Positions 1 to 8,479 are shown, numbered from the stretch's first letter. The stretch: DNA of 64,000 nt from Sulfurimonas sp. (GCF_028714655.1 NZ_JAQTLY010000002.1:186001-250000), one strand, 5' to 3'. Notes: a model not told the origin generated them from the letters alone. Numbers and translations: made by a program.

Positions 1-2
1 AT

Positions 3-68
3 AGATTTCCAAAAAAAGATAACGATGAATATTCCTATGATTACCTACTGAGTTATATGATTAACTGA
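3..68 (+). CDS. 3' end of an unidentified gene (partial)
   Basis: An open frame enters from the left edge and ends with TGA at 66-68, giving a charged, tyrosine-rich tail of 21 residues that ends in SYMIN. The frame is favoured over its neighbours only because its composition looks protein-like. No family can be assigned from this length. It would converge with the minus-strand gene that follows. Confidence 0.3.
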   Translation, partial: RFPKKDNDEYSYDYLLSYMIN

Positions 69-73
69 GTAGT

Positions 74-171
74 TCTCGAAAAACTTGTTTTTCGTAGCTT
101 CAGGGGGATGTAGAGACTTTAGTCCATACCACTAAAACGGAGGCGTTCGTTTTAGTATGTGTCATCGGTAA
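74..171 (+). repeat. Three-hairpin intergenic element, copy 1
   Basis: Three consecutive inverted repeats are visible: CGAAAAAC/GTTTTTCG (77-84/87-94), a weaker AGACT-type pair around 111-126, and ACTAAAACG/CGTTTTAGT (131-139/148-156). They are joined by the linker AGCTTCAGGGGGATGTAG and followed by a tail ending CATCGGTA. The same architecture with different stem sequences lies at 53440-53537, and its last hairpin plus tail at 45832-45873. The tail overlaps the last codons of the minus-strand membrane-protein gene. Confidence 0.6.
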
Positions 172-685
172 TGAAATCTTTTGAAATAATATAACCTATT
201 ATTATACCTATAAGAAGAGACGGAAGATAAATAGGAATATCTAGAAGTTCATTGTTTTTAAGTGCAATAAAACCCAAAATCAAAAATAGATACGGAATGA
301 GCCTAAAGAGTGAAACACCCGCCTTAGCGCTTTTTTTAACATCCCCAAAATTAAAAATTTTTATCTTTTTCTTCTCTTCTTTAACTATTGTCTTTAAATC
401 AAGCTCCTCTGCGGGAGTTTCATTTATAGGCGTTTCATCATAAAGTTCATACGGGTCTTCCAACTCATCGTAAAAATCTCTTTTTTCATCTATATTTTGT
501 GCATTAACTTCACTTTTAACCATTTTTTGATATGCGTACATTGAACCTAGTATTATAATAAAACTACTTAGAAATGCTATTTGCAGATTTATAAAAAATT
601 TAAAAGAGATGAGATATGTGAGCAGAATAAAAATTTCTGCTACAACTATGAGTTTAAAAGTTTTTTTTGTTATCGTCATCATCAT
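152..685 (-). CDS. Conserved-looking membrane protein of unknown function
   Basis: No family is recognised. The protein of about 177 residues has two hydrophobic segments near the N-terminus, an acidic hydrophilic middle (EDPYELYDETPINETP and a lysine-rich stretch) and a second pair of hydrophobic segments at the C-terminus, suggesting four membrane spans with a cytosolic or periplasmic loop. The open frame extends upstream to 799, but that part lies inside atpZ. Clustered ATGs at 677-685 right at the atpZ end are the likely start, so the gene overlaps the acidic tail of atpZ and is probably translationally coupled to hemL-atpZ. Start certainty is low; that it is a gene is likely from the operon position and regular membrane pattern. 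Confidence 0.65.
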   Translation of the reverse strand: MMMTITKKTFKLIVVAEIFILLTYLISFKFFINLQIAFLSSFIIILGSMYAYQKMVKSEVNAQNIDEKRDFYDELEDPYELYDETPINETPAEELDLKTIVKEEKKKIKIFNFGDVKKSAKAGVSLFRLIPYLFLILGFIALKNNELLDIPIYLPSLLIGIIIGYIISKDFITDDTY

Positions 686-983
686 CTTCATCATCTTGAA
701 GCTGCTTTTTAATTGCATAACGAGGCTCTTTTGCCAACTCTTCGTAATCTTTATATTGTTTTGCATAAGCCTTGTAAACATTGAGTATGGCTGCTGCAAT
801 ACCGATAAAAACTCCTATCCATAGTGTCCAAGGAGTTTCTGTAATATTTTTTATCAATAAACCGATACCGACACCCATCAGAACTGCTACGACTATAGAA
901 ATCCCTAACGATAGGCTGTCCGCTGCTTCTATGATAGGCTTTATTCTTGGAGCTTTTTGCTCATGCTGTTCTTTATTTTGCAT
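654..983 (-). CDS. atpZ: AtpZ/AtpI-type F-ATPase accessory protein
   Basis: A small protein of 109 residues with two transmembrane helices (about 27-46 and 53-71) separated by a short ETPWTLW turn. This is the pattern of the AtpZ/AtpI family, thought to assist F0 assembly or Mg/Ca handling. The N-terminus is charged and the C-terminus ends in an unusual run of aspartates (DDEDDDDDN). The start codon overlaps the hemL stop by 11 bases, so it is cotranscribed with hemL although the functions are unrelated. No atp genes are nearby. Family assignment rests on size and topology. Confidence 0.75.
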   Translation of the reverse strand: MQNKEQHEQKAPRIKPIIEAADSLSLGISIVVAVLMGVGIGLLIKNITETPWTLWIGVFIGIAAAILNVYKAYAKQYKDYEELAKEPRYAIKKQLQDDEDDDDDNKKNF

Positions 984-2268
984 CTGTTATAGCTTTAAAG
1001 ACTCTGGCACTAGCCGCAATAGTATCTTCAATCATCTCATCCGTAACGGCAGTTGAAATAAAGCCCGTTTCATAGAGTGAACATGCAAAGTAAAAGCCCT
1101 CTTTTAACATCATAGAGTGAAATTTCGCAAACAGCTTCTCATCTGAATTGCAGGCATCTGCAAAGTTTTTAACCGGTTTGTCGTTAAAGAAAAAGCCGAA
1201 CATACTTCCTCTCGTATCTATCTGCATAGTTATTCCACAGGCAGATGCCTCTTTTTGCATCCCCTCGACCAATCTTTTAGCGCGCTCGTTTAAGACTGAT
1301 ATAACTTGCGCATTTTTCTTCAGCTTAGAGATTGCCGCAAGTCCTGCCGCCATAGCAACCGGGTTACCGCTTAGCGTGCCTGCCTGATATACCGGACCTT
1401 CCGGTGAGAGTTTTGCCATAATATCCGATCTTGCTCCAAAAGCTCCAACAGGCATACCGCCGCCGATAACTTTACCAAGAGTTACGATGTCCGGTTTGAC
1501 TCCCGTAATTGATTCTGCACCATGAACCGTTGCACGAAAACCGCTCATAACTTCATCAAAAATAAGCAGTGTGCCGTTTGCGTCGCATAACTCTCTTAAC
1601 TCATGCAAAAATTCTTTATCAGCCGGAACAAGCCCCATATTGCCTGCAATCGGCTCTATAATTACACATGCGATATTTTTTGAGTCATTAAAACACTTCT
1701 TTACGCTCTTGATGTTGTTATACTCTGCCAAAAGAGTGTGCTTTGTAAAGTCGGCAGGAACACCCGGTGAACTTGGATTTCCAAAAGTTGCGGCTCCGCT
1801 TCCTGCTTGAACTAAAAGCGAATCACTATGACCGTGATAACATCCTGTAAACTTTACAATGTCATCACGGTTTGTATATCCGCGCGCAAGACGAATTGCG
1901 CTCATTACAGCTTCCGTTCCGCTGCTTACAAATCTTATTTTATCAATAGAGTCAAACATAGAAATAACAAGTTCTGCCAAATCACTCTCGGCTTGTGTCG
2001 GAGCGCCGAAGCTTAGACCGTGCTTTACGGCTTCTATCACGGCATTTTCTATTGATTCGTCTCTGTGTCCAAAAAGCAGCGGACCCCAGCTTTGTACAAA
2101 ATCTACATATTTGTTGCCGTCGATGTCTGTTAAATATGCACCGTTGCCCTCAGCAATGAATATAGGCGTTCCGCCCACGCTCTTAAATGCTCTAACAGGC
2201 GAGTTTACTCCGCCCGGGATTAAATTTTGTGCTTGTTTGAAAGCTTTTAATGAATTATCTATGCTCAT
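973..2268 (-). CDS. hemL: Glutamate-1-semialdehyde 2,1-aminomutase
   Basis: HemL converts glutamate-1-semialdehyde to 5-aminolevulinate, the first committed precursor of haem, in the C5 pathway. The 431-residue protein has the class-III aminotransferase fold: N-terminal VNSPVRAF, the SSGTEA phosphate-binding turn near 115-120, GCYHGHSD near 142-149, FDEVMSGFR near 237-245, and the PLP-binding lysine K266 in [15 protein letters not shown]. Length matches the family. It is the first gene of a minus-strand operon with atpZ and the membrane protein, from a TATAAT promoter just upstream. Confidence 0.97.
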   Translation of the reverse strand: MSIDNSLKAFKQAQNLIPGGVNSPVRAFKSVGGTPIFIAEGNGAYLTDIDGNKYVDFVQSWGPLLFGHRDESIENAVIEAVKHGLSFGAPTQAESDLAELVISMFDSIDKIRFVSSGTEAVMSAIRLARGYTNRDDIVKFTGCYHGHSDSLLVQAGSGAATFGNPSSPGVPADFTKHTLLAEYNNIKSVKKCFNDSKNIACVIIEPIAGNMGLVPADKEFLHELRELCDANGTLLIFDEVMSGFRATVHGAESITGVKPDIVTLGKVIGGGMPVGAFGARSDIMAKLSPEGPVYQAGTLSGNPVAMAAGLAAISKLKKNAQVISVLNERAKRLVEGMQKEASACGITMQIDTRGSMFGFFFNDKPVKNFADACNSDEKLFAKFHSMMLKEGFYFACSLYETGFISTAVTDEMIEDTIAASARVFKAITDAK

Positions 2269-2294
2269 AAAATAACCTTAATTTTTTTTATGTC

Positions 2295-2300
2295 ATTATA
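2295..2300 (-). promoter_or_regulatory. -10 box for hemL
   Basis: On the minus strand the sequence reads TTTGCTATAATGAC, 27 bases before the hemL ATG. A clear -10 with little -35 conservation is typical of Campylobacterota vegetative promoters. It is divergent from the tonB promoter about 30 bases away. Confidence 0.6.
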
Positions 2301-2326
2301 GCAAAGTAGTATTAATCTACATTGGT

Positions 2327-2332
2327 TATAAT
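2327..2332 (+). promoter_or_regulatory. -10 box for tonB
   Basis: GGTTATAATT is a near-perfect extended -10. It coincides with an upstream in-frame TTG at 2322, which rules that TTG out as a start codon and supports translation from the TTG at 2364. Confidence 0.6.
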
Positions 2333-2363
2333 TCCCAAAAATTTTATAACTAAACGGAACTGC

Positions 2364-3248
2364 TTGAATCGCTCATATTTTGCTCTATTTGTCGCACTTT
2401 TAATCCATCTTTTGTTTTTGCTCCTATTTTGGTTTCTTGGAACCGTTATGCCGGAGTTTAAAAAACCAGAAAAACCAAAAGAGAATAAAATCAAAGTTTC
2501 ACTCAAAGAGATGCCAAAAAAAATTGAACCGCTTAAAAATATGGAAGATACTCCTCAAAAACCTTTAGATATTGCTCCGCCTATGCCAAAAGGAAGCCAA
2601 CTTACAAAAATTGTAGAACCTATTAAAAGAGCACCGGTAAAATACGAACCTAAAAAAATCGAAGAGGAAAAAAGTGCTAAAAAAGAGCCGCATAATCTTG
2701 AAAAATCTCAAATAATACATCAGGAGACTACATCTAAACCTAAGATTGAGCCTCTTTTGCCGACTGAGCCGTATGTAAAATTGCCGCCGAAAGATAAAAA
2801 GAACAAAAGCGATACTCTTGACTGGATGTATGAAGATAAATCGGAACAAGATGTTAAAAAAGAGGATAGCAAAAAAATCAGCGGAAGCAGCGTAAATTCA
2901 GATTTAAAAGAGCTTTACGGAGATGAGTTTGGCAAGCTGACACCAGGGCAACAAAAATATTTAATTGACAATCAAGAAATTATGAGAAGAATTACTCAAG
3001 AGGTCTTAAACAGAGTTGCAAGTGTAAATCTTACAAGGGATATTAATGTAAACAGGGTAAATATCGTAGAGTTTTATCTTCATCCAAACGGAGATATGAC
3101 GGACTTCAAATTTCTCAAAAATAGCGGATATTATGTACTTGACGATACGACAAAAGAAACTATAGAATATGCCTACAGCAGATACCCGAGACCGAGTGAA
3201 AAGATACTAGTCAGATATAATGTCTATTATAATCTGGCTAGACATTAG
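2364..3248 (+). CDS. tonB: TonB-like energy-transducing protein
   Basis: TonB spans the periplasm and passes proton-motive energy from ExbBD to outer-membrane receptors. The protein has a single N-terminal membrane anchor (YFALFVALLIHLLFLLLFW), a long Pro/Lys/Glu-rich periplasmic spacer (about 40-160) and a C-terminal domain with the TonB pattern (VEFYLHPNGDMTDFKFLKNSG, then YPRPSEKILVRYNVYY). Start: an in-frame TTG at 2322 lies inside the -10 box, so TTG 2364 (LNRSYFALF) is preferred. No exbB/exbD is adjacent. A TonB-dependent receptor at 14 kb is a possible client. The C-terminus is divergent, so a TolA-like role is the main alternative. Confidence 0.75.
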   Translation: MNRSYFALFVALLIHLLFLLLFWFLGTVMPEFKKPEKPKENKIKVSLKEMPKKIEPLKNMEDTPQKPLDIAPPMPKGSQLTKIVEPIKRAPVKYEPKKIEEEKSAKKEPHNLEKSQIIHQETTSKPKIEPLLPTEPYVKLPPKDKKNKSDTLDWMYEDKSEQDVKKEDSKKISGSSVNSDLKELYGDEFGKLTPGQQKYLIDNQEIMRRITQEVLNRVASVNLTRDINVNRVNIVEFYLHPNGDMTDFKFLKNSGYYVLDDTTKETIEYAYSRYPRPSEKILVRYNVYYNLARH

Positions 3249-3263
3249 ACTTCATAACTAAAA

Positions 3264-3428
3264 AAATAGATTCCAAATCGAGTTTGGAATGACGAAGTTG
3301 TGAAATTTGGAATGACGAGATTGTGAAATTTGGAATGACGAAGTTGTAATTTGGAATGACGAGGTTGTGAAGTTTGTCAATGACGAGATTTTCGACTTTT
3401 CGTCATCCTGAACTTGATTCAGGATCTT
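3264..3428 (+). repeat. Composite palindromic repeat with 23-bp tandem units
   Basis: Begins with the palindrome ATTCCAAA/TTTGGAAT (3270-3277/3283-3290). This is followed by five tandem copies of a TTTGGAATGACGARRTTGTGAA unit starting at 3283, 3306, 3329, 3350 and 3373, and it ends with ATCCTGAA/TTCAGGAT (3405-3412/3418-3425). The same end palindromes recur near 11.5, 23.6, 39.3 and 61.8 kb. It fills the convergent gap between tonB and the CitE-like gene. Confidence 0.85.
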
Positions 3429-3443
3429 TGGTTTGCAAGTCTA

Positions 3444-4376
3444 TTAAATGTTTTTATTGAGTACGGCTAGTGCACCTTTATAAATCGGTTCGTCAATAAA
3501 ACCAAACTCCTCATCTTCAAAACCGGTTACGCCCTGCTCTTTGTAGAGTTCAAAGAGTTTGATTATATTTTTTGCTCTTTCAATCTCTTTTGCTTCATCC
3601 ACAAATTTTTTATTTACAAGCTCGGCTTGCGTAGGAGAGATACATCCTTTTGCGTCATATCCCATGGCTTTTTCCAAAGATATCCACTTCTCAAATAGAT
3701 CTAAATTTCTAAACTCCTGATATACAAAGGAGACGGGTTTTACACCGATAGTTTTGCATGTGACTAAAAAGTGTGACAAAATATATGTCACGGCAGGGTT
3801 TTCAATAGTAATCAAGCTCTGCGGGAGTTTCATATCTGCAAAAAGATCTAAAATACCGAGATAAAATGTAGTAACTCTTTTATCGATTTTAAGTGATGCA
3901 AGATTGCTCCAAGCTTCACTTGTTTCAATTGATAGGTGCAATTCAGTTCTTTCATCTAGGAGCTCATAAACAGATTCTATCTCTTGTGCATTTCTAACTT
4001 TTGGAACCCTGATGGCATCGGGCATAAATTGATTTAGGTAGGTAATCTCTTCATATCCGCCCTCATCAAGCGCATTGACTCGAACCACTAGTTTTTTATC
4101 GCATTTTTTATGATATGACAAAAATATAGCACATAAAACAAGTCCGAACGGCTTATCTTCTTTGCTTACTCCGTCTTCAAGGTTTAAAATAATGCAATCA
4201 GCCTCTACTTTATCTATTTTTGTCAAATGGTCTAAATTGTTGCATGAAAGCATTAAAGCCGAACGAAAATCTTTTCTAGGATTTACCATTCTATATGTCG
4301 GATTTGCCAATGCATCAAGTGCAGCTAAATCTCTATTTTCATAGGCGCTTTTAATCTGTTCTAAATTACTTAGCAT
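3444..4376 (-). CDS. HpcH/HpaI aldolase / CitE-like lyase family protein
   Basis: Resembles the citrate-lyase beta subunit (CitE) and malyl-CoA lyase family, TIM-barrel enzymes that split acyl-CoA thioesters with Mg2+. Visible motifs are CIILNLEDGVSKEDKP (metal and substrate loop), LVVRVNALDEGG, AIRVPKVRNAQEI, LHLSIETSEAW and FYLGILDLFADM. These match the family's LDLEDAV, RVN, PKV, IET and GxxDLxAD blocks. The open frame reaches 4409, but ATG 4374-4376 (MLSNLEQIK) has an AAGGAAAG ribosome site and is preferred. No citrate-lyase partners are nearby, so the substrate is unknown. It overlaps the end of the cytochrome gene. Confidence 0.75.
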   Translation of the reverse strand: MLSNLEQIKSAYENRDLAALDALANPTYRMVNPRKDFRSALMLSCNNLDHLTKIDKVEADCIILNLEDGVSKEDKPFGLVLCAIFLSYHKKCDKKLVVRVNALDEGGYEEITYLNQFMPDAIRVPKVRNAQEIESVYELLDERTELHLSIETSEAWSNLASLKIDKRVTTFYLGILDLFADMKLPQSLITIENPAVTYILSHFLVTCKTIGVKPVSFVYQEFRNLDLFEKWISLEKAMGYDAKGCISPTQAELVNKKFVDEAKEIERAKNIIKLFELYKEQGVTGFEDEEFGFIDEPIYKGALAVLNKNI

Positions 4377-4716
4377 TTGAAATACTTTCCTTCTTTTTTT
4401 CTTGCACATAAAAGTATAGCGCTTGAATCTCTTTTTGTGTCAAGAAATATCTAGGCATACCGTTTTTTCTGACATTGAGCGCAGTAAAAAAATCATTAAA
4501 GTTCATACTGTTTATCTCGGGACCGCTAAAGCTTTTTTTCTCGTTTTTATGTTCATATCTGGCCACGACTCTGCCTTCTCCCGAAACGCCGTGACAATTT
4601 TGACACCCTATCCCTCTTGGATTTTTATAAAGAGATGAAGCATACTCCATCGGCGTGATAAAACTAGCTTGGGCGAAGAGAGAAATAGGCAACAACAATA
4701 GTAATACATCTCTCAT
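4366..4716 (-). CDS. Small periplasmic c-type cytochrome
   Basis: A signal peptide (MRDVLLLLLPISLFAQA) is followed by one haem c site, CQNCH, and a methionine-containing stretch (KNGMPRYFLTQKEIQALYFYVQ) typical of the axial Met and C-terminal helix of class I cytochromes. Mature size is about 100 residues, fitting a soluble electron carrier in the periplasm. Start chosen at ATG 4714-4716, with AAAGGATGG upstream. The open frame continues to 4830, but that part overlaps folD and the promoters. Its 3' end overlaps the CitE-like gene by 11 bases, so the two are probably cotranscribed. Confidence 0.85.
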   Translation of the reverse strand: MRDVLLLLLPISLFAQASFITPMEYASSLYKNPRGIGCQNCHGVSGEGRVVARYEHKNEKKSFSGPEINSMNFNDFFTALNVRKNGMPRYFLTQKEIQALYFYVQEKKKESISNAK

Positions 4717-4741
4717 AAAGCCATCCTTTAATATATAAGTG

Positions 4742-4747
4742 TATAAT
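4742..4747 (+). promoter_or_regulatory. -10 box for folD
   Basis: GTATAATAAC lies 29 bases before the folD ATG, followed by the ribosome site GAGG. The divergent cytochrome gene starts 26 bases to the left, so the two promoters overlap. Confidence 0.5.
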
Positions 4748-4775
4748 AACAAAAAAATAATATTATGAGGTTTAA

Positions 4776-5633
4776 ATGCAACTTCTTGACGGTAAAGCAC
4801 TCTCTTCAAAAATAGAAGCGGATGTAGCAAACGAAGTAAAAAATCTGAAAAATAAAACAGGCATAGTTCCGGGATTGGCGGTGGTTTTGGTCGGTCAAGA
4901 TCCGGCTAGTGCGGCTTATGTAAATATGAAGAAAAAAGCATGTGACAGAGTCGGCTTTTACTCCGTAACACATGAAATGCCCGAAGATATCTCTCAAGAA
5001 GCAATCGAAAATACTATAAAGATGATGAACAACAACCCAAATATCGACGGGATTTTGATTCAGCTGCCTCTCCCTCCTCAAATAGATACGACAAAGATAC
5101 TCGAACTTGTAGACCCAAGCAAAGATGTAGACGGTTTTCATCCGTATAATGTAGGAAGACTTGCAACCGGACTTGACGGTTTTGTTCCATGTACTCCGCT
5201 TGGCGTTATGGAGCTTTTAAAAGAGTACGATATTGATGTTAAAGGCAAAAACTGCGTAGTCGTAGGAGCATCAAACATAGTCGGAAAACCGATGGCGGCT
5301 CTGCTTTTAAATGCTAATGCTACGGTTGAAATTTGCCATATTTTTACGGATAATCTTAAAAAACATACAATAAATGCGGATATGATTTTTGTAGGGGCAG
5401 GTGTAATAAACCTAATCAAAGAGGATATGGTTAAAGAAGGCGCAATAATCGTCGATATCGGTATCAACCGTGCCGATAACGGCAAACTGGTCGGTGATGT
5501 CGACTTTGATAAAGTTAGCAAAAAATGCTCATACATAACTCCGGTTCCCGGCGGCGTAGGTCCTATGACTATTTCTATGCTTCTAAGCAATACTTTAAAA
5601 GCAACAAAAGCTCATGCAAACGAAAGAGAATAA
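4776..5633 (+). CDS. folD: Bifunctional methylenetetrahydrofolate dehydrogenase/cyclohydrolase
   Basis: FolD interconverts 5,10-methylene-, methenyl- and 10-formyl-tetrahydrofolate in the cytosol, supplying one-carbon units for purines and formyl-Met. The 285-residue protein shows the family signatures: SAAYVNMKKKACDRVGF with the catalytic lysine, GILIQLPLPPQI, DVDGFHPYNVGRL, the Rossmann-type GASNIVGKPMAALLL, and PVPGGVGPMTISMLL. Length is standard. It is first in a plus-strand run; its TAA directly abuts the lepB ATG, so the two are coupled. Confidence 0.97.
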   Translation: MQLLDGKALSSKIEADVANEVKNLKNKTGIVPGLAVVLVGQDPASAAYVNMKKKACDRVGFYSVTHEMPEDISQEAIENTIKMMNNNPNIDGILIQLPLPPQIDTTKILELVDPSKDVDGFHPYNVGRLATGLDGFVPCTPLGVMELLKEYDIDVKGKNCVVVGASNIVGKPMAALLLNANATVEICHIFTDNLKKHTINADMIFVGAGVINLIKEDMVKEGAIIVDIGINRADNGKLVGDVDFDKVSKKCSYITPVPGGVGPMTISMLLSNTLKATKAHANERE

Positions 5634-6443
5634 ATGAAAGAGATTTTACACAAAACTTATAAGTTTTCAAACTCATGGACAGGGACTATCATCATAGTTC
5701 TTTTTGTTATTTTTTTTATTGCTCAGGCTTTTAGAATTCCAAGCGGTTCGATGAAAGACTCCCTGCTTATCGGAGATCATCTTTTTGCTAAAAAATTTGC
5801 ATACGGTATCCCTATGCCGCATCTTCCGTTTTTAGAAACTTCCATTATGCCGTGGAGTGACTCCCTTCGTTTAATGGACGGAGACAGACCCAAAAGAGGT
5901 GATATCGTAATATTTAGATATCCGCAAAATCCTAAGCAACACTTTGTAAAAAGATGTGTAGCACTCCCTGATGATGAACTTTTCGTTCTTAACAAAGATC
6001 TCTATCTTCATCATAATGAGGGTGATGAGTGGATTAAAAAGAATTTTAAAGAAGAGGATATTATTATTTTTGCCGGAAAACTTTGGGTTAAAAATCCGTA
6101 TATGAAAGAGCATCCCGGTATTCATCACGATGATAAAATCGTAGATAACGGCAAGTATCCAATGCCTATTTTTAACTTTGCTCCGATTAAAGTTGATAAG
6201 AACAACTACTTTATGATGGGTGACAATCGCGATCACTCAAACGACAGCCGTTTCTGGGGAGCCGTACCTTATGAAAATATAGAGGGGACTCCTTGGTTTG
6301 TTTATTTTAGCATAGATGACAATTGGGAAATCAGATGGGATAGGGTCGGCAAAACACCGACTGATTTAGAAGGCTCTTTTTATCTGAACAAAGCAATAGC
6401 AGAGAGAGTAAAAACAGATAAAGATGATCATGGAATCTATTGA
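5634..6443 (+). CDS. lepB: Signal peptidase I
   Basis: LepB cleaves signal peptides of exported proteins at the periplasmic face of the inner membrane. One N-terminal membrane helix (about 17-33) precedes box B, FRIPSGSM, with the nucleophile S39. The general base K106 is in QHFVKRCVALPDD, and box E reads MGDNRDHSNDSRFWGAVP. The domain between them is longer than in Gram-positive enzymes, as usual for Campylobacterota. It directly follows folD and overlaps the M50 protease gene by 20 bases. Confidence 0.96.
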   Translation: MKEILHKTYKFSNSWTGTIIIVLFVIFFIAQAFRIPSGSMKDSLLIGDHLFAKKFAYGIPMPHLPFLETSIMPWSDSLRLMDGDRPKRGDIVIFRYPQNPKQHFVKRCVALPDDELFVLNKDLYLHHNEGDEWIKKNFKEEDIIIFAGKLWVKNPYMKEHPGIHHDDKIVDNGKYPMPIFNFAPIKVDKNNYFMMGDNRDHSNDSRFWGAVPYENIEGTPWFVYFSIDDNWEIRWDRVGKTPTDLEGSFYLNKAIAERVKTDKDDHGIY

Positions 6444-7107
6444 TTTACTAAAACTCTTAGCTGCCGTTCTTGCTTTGGCAATAGCTATCATAGGGCATGA
6501 GATTATGCACGGATGGGTTGCTTACATATACGGTGACACGACTGCCAAAAATGCAGGCAGACTTACCGTAAATCCTGTTTCTCATGTAGATTTGGTCGGT
6601 ACTATTATTGTTCCTGCTGCTACTTACTTTTTACCCATGCTGCTCGGTGCTGACAGCGGATTTTTATTTGGATGGGCTAAGCCCGTACCTATCAATATGG
6701 CAACGGTAATAAGAAATGCCGGTTATAACGGTGCAATGCAGGTTGATTTGGCGGGAGTTGTTTATAATTTTACTTTGGCTGCGTTTGTTTCAATTGCTAT
6801 AATTAATATGAGCCAACCGAATACGGCAGATAGTTTGATTTATATTTTTACATATCTTCTTCTGTTTCAAATGCTTATCATAAATGTAGTTTTGGGTGTT
6901 TTTAACCTGCTGCCTATTCCTCAGTTTGACGGTGCGCATTTTCTTATACACCTCTCGCTTAAACATAAAATCAACTCTGTTGCAGAGTTCTTTTATAAAA
7001 ATGAAAAATATGGAATAATTATAGTTTTAATAATTCTGATGACGCCGTTAAAAAATTATATATTGCTTTTGCCGGTGCAGACGATTCTAAACCTTCTTAT
7101 ATCATAA
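6424..7107 (+). CDS. M50-family intramembrane zinc metalloprotease
   Basis: A site-2-protease-type polytopic protein of about 227 residues. The zinc motif HEIMH lies at 25-29 in the first helix, and the second conserved block NLLPIPQFDG (161-170) supplies the third ligand. No PDZ domain or RseP insertion is visible, so it belongs to the short SpoIVFB/YwhC-like group rather than RseP. Its substrate is unknown. The start at 6424 (MIMES) or 6430 (MES) lies inside the 3' end of lepB. Clustering with signal peptidase suggests a role in membrane protein quality control, but that is inference. Confidence 0.88.
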   Translation: MIMESIDLLKLLAAVLALAIAIIGHEIMHGWVAYIYGDTTAKNAGRLTVNPVSHVDLVGTIIVPAATYFLPMLLGADSGFLFGWAKPVPINMATVIRNAGYNGAMQVDLAGVVYNFTLAAFVSIAIINMSQPNTADSLIYIFTYLLLFQMLIINVVLGVFNLLPIPQFDGAHFLIHLSLKHKINSVAEFFYKNEKYGIIIVLIILMTPLKNYILLLPVQTILNLLIS

Positions 7108-7119
7108 CAAAGGGGAAAA

Positions 7120-7554
7120 ATGAAATTTTATATTGCAACAGACCATGCCGGGATTGATCTTAAAGACTATACGGTTGAATTGTTAAAAGAGAAAGGTCAT
7201 GAAGTCGTAGATTTGGGACCGTTTTCAAAGGATAGAGTCGATTATCCTGATTATGCTATAAAAGTATGCGAAGCGATTTTAGCCGATAAGAGTTCACAAG
7301 GTATACTTATATGCGGTTCAGGTATAGGTATGAGTATGGCTGCAAATCGCCATTCAGGGATTCGTGCGGCACTTTGTCATGATGCCTATACTGCAACCGT
7401 TGCACGCGGACATAACGATGCAAATGTATTGTGTCTCGGAGAGAGAGTCGTAGGAAAAGGCGTAGCAGAATCTATCTTGGATGCTTGGATAGAGGGTGGT
7501 TTTGATGGCGGTCGTCACATCGGACGAATAGCAAAAATCGAATCAATTCATTAA
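7120..7554 (+). CDS. rpiB: Ribose-5-phosphate isomerase B
   Basis: RpiB interconverts ribose 5-phosphate and ribulose 5-phosphate in the pentose phosphate pathway and the Calvin-type and nucleotide routes. The 144-residue protein has the RpiB/LacAB hallmarks: IATDHAGIDLKD, the catalytic cysteine in GILICGSGIGMSMAANR, and GHNDANVLCLGERV. An AAGGGG-type ribosome site precedes the ATG. Downstream apt uses PRPP derived from the same pentose pool. Confidence 0.96.
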   Translation: MKFYIATDHAGIDLKDYTVELLKEKGHEVVDLGPFSKDRVDYPDYAIKVCEAILADKSSQGILICGSGIGMSMAANRHSGIRAALCHDAYTATVARGHNDANVLCLGERVVGKGVAESILDAWIEGGFDGGRHIGRIAKIESIH

Positions 7555-7587
7555 TATATACGCAATTTTAAAAAAAAAAGGTTTGTT

Positions 7588-7920
7588 ATGTTTTGGGAAT
7601 GGTCACTTTTAACAACGCTATCTATTTTGTCAGTTTTTCTATTTGTTAAGATGTTTTACTTTAAAAGCATTACAAACAAAGAACAAAGAAGTAACGATTT
7701 GATGAAATTAACCCTTCAAGAAGCAGAGATACTTATTAGAAAGTATCAAATCCAACTTCAAAGAGCGCTTGGAAATGTTGATATCTTAAGCGACGAGTTA
7801 ACGAAATTAAGAAACGAACTTAAGGCGTTAAAACAGAGAAATACTAAACATAGACAAGAAACTGATCGTCTTAATAATAAAATCAAAGCACTAGAGAGTC
7901 GTATAGACGCTCTAATATAA
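7588..7920 (+). CDS. Small membrane-anchored coiled-coil protein
   Basis: Unknown function. The 110-residue protein has one N-terminal membrane segment (about 6-23) followed by a nearly continuous predicted coiled coil (about 35-108) rich in Leu, Lys, Glu and Asn, facing the cytosol by the positive-inside rule. It sits 33 bases after rpiB and 10 before apt, so it is operonic. The protein resembles small septum or scaffold proteins only in general form. Confidence 0.7.
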   Translation: MFWEWSLLTTLSILSVFLFVKMFYFKSITNKEQRSNDLMKLTLQEAEILIRKYQIQLQRALGNVDILSDELTKLRNELKALKQRNTKHRQETDRLNNKIKALESRIDALI

Positions 7921-7930
7921 GGATAATAAT

Positions 7931-8479
7931 ATGACACTTAGTAATACTGAAAGAAGAATCATAGAAAGCTCTATAAGAGATGTAAAAGATTTTCCAAAAC
8001 CGGGAATCGTATTTAAAGATATCACGACTCTTCTTAACGATGCAGAAGCGTACGGCGTGCTTATGAACCACCTTTATCAAAGATATAAAGGGTATAACTT
8101 AAATTATATTGCCGGTATCGATGCCAGAGGATTTATTTTCGGTGCCGCACTTGCTCAGATGCTTGGAATCGGGTTTGTGCCTATTCGCAAAAAAGGGAAG
8201 TTGCCGTACACGACGATAAGTGAAAAATATTCGCTAGAGTACGGCATAGATGAAGTAGAGATTCATATCGATGCTTTTAGCAAAACTCAAAATGCGAGAG
8301 TGCTTCTTATAGATGATTTAATCGCTACGGGCGGAACGGCAAATGCGGCGGCAAGACTTATAAAGCAGGCAGGCGCTTCATGCGTAGAAGCTTGTTTTGT
8401 TGTAGCTCTTAACTTTTTAGACGGACAAAAAAATTTAAAAGAGATAACAGATGTGTACTCTTTGATAGAGGTAAACTAA
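7931..8479 (+). CDS. apt: Adenine phosphoribosyltransferase
   Basis: Apt salvages adenine with PRPP to AMP. The type I phosphoribosyltransferase fold is seen with [16 protein letters not shown] near the N-terminus, the [14 protein letters not shown] loop, RKKGKLPY, and the PRPP-binding motif [14 protein letters not shown] at about 123-136. Length 182 is normal. The stop TAA shares its last base with the trpB ATG (TAATG), showing translational coupling. Confidence 0.96.
   Translation: MTLSNTERRIIESSIRDVKDFPKPGIVFKDITTLLNDAEAYGVLMNHLYQRYKGYNLNYIAGIDARGFIFGAALAQMLGIGFVPIRKKGKLPYTTISEKYSLEYGIDEVEIHIDAFSKTQNARVLLIDDLIATGGTANAAARLIKQAGASCVEACFVVALNFLDGQKNLKEITDVYSLIEVN

Noticed and set aside
2322-2363. 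Upstream TTG start for tonB
   Set aside because: It overlaps a clear TATAAT -10 box, has no ribosome site and would add a non-hydrophobic leader before the membrane anchor.
3283-3395. Possible CRISPR-like array of 23-bp repeats
   Set aside because: Units are head to tail with no unique spacers and no cas genes, so it is a tandem expansion of an intergenic repeat.
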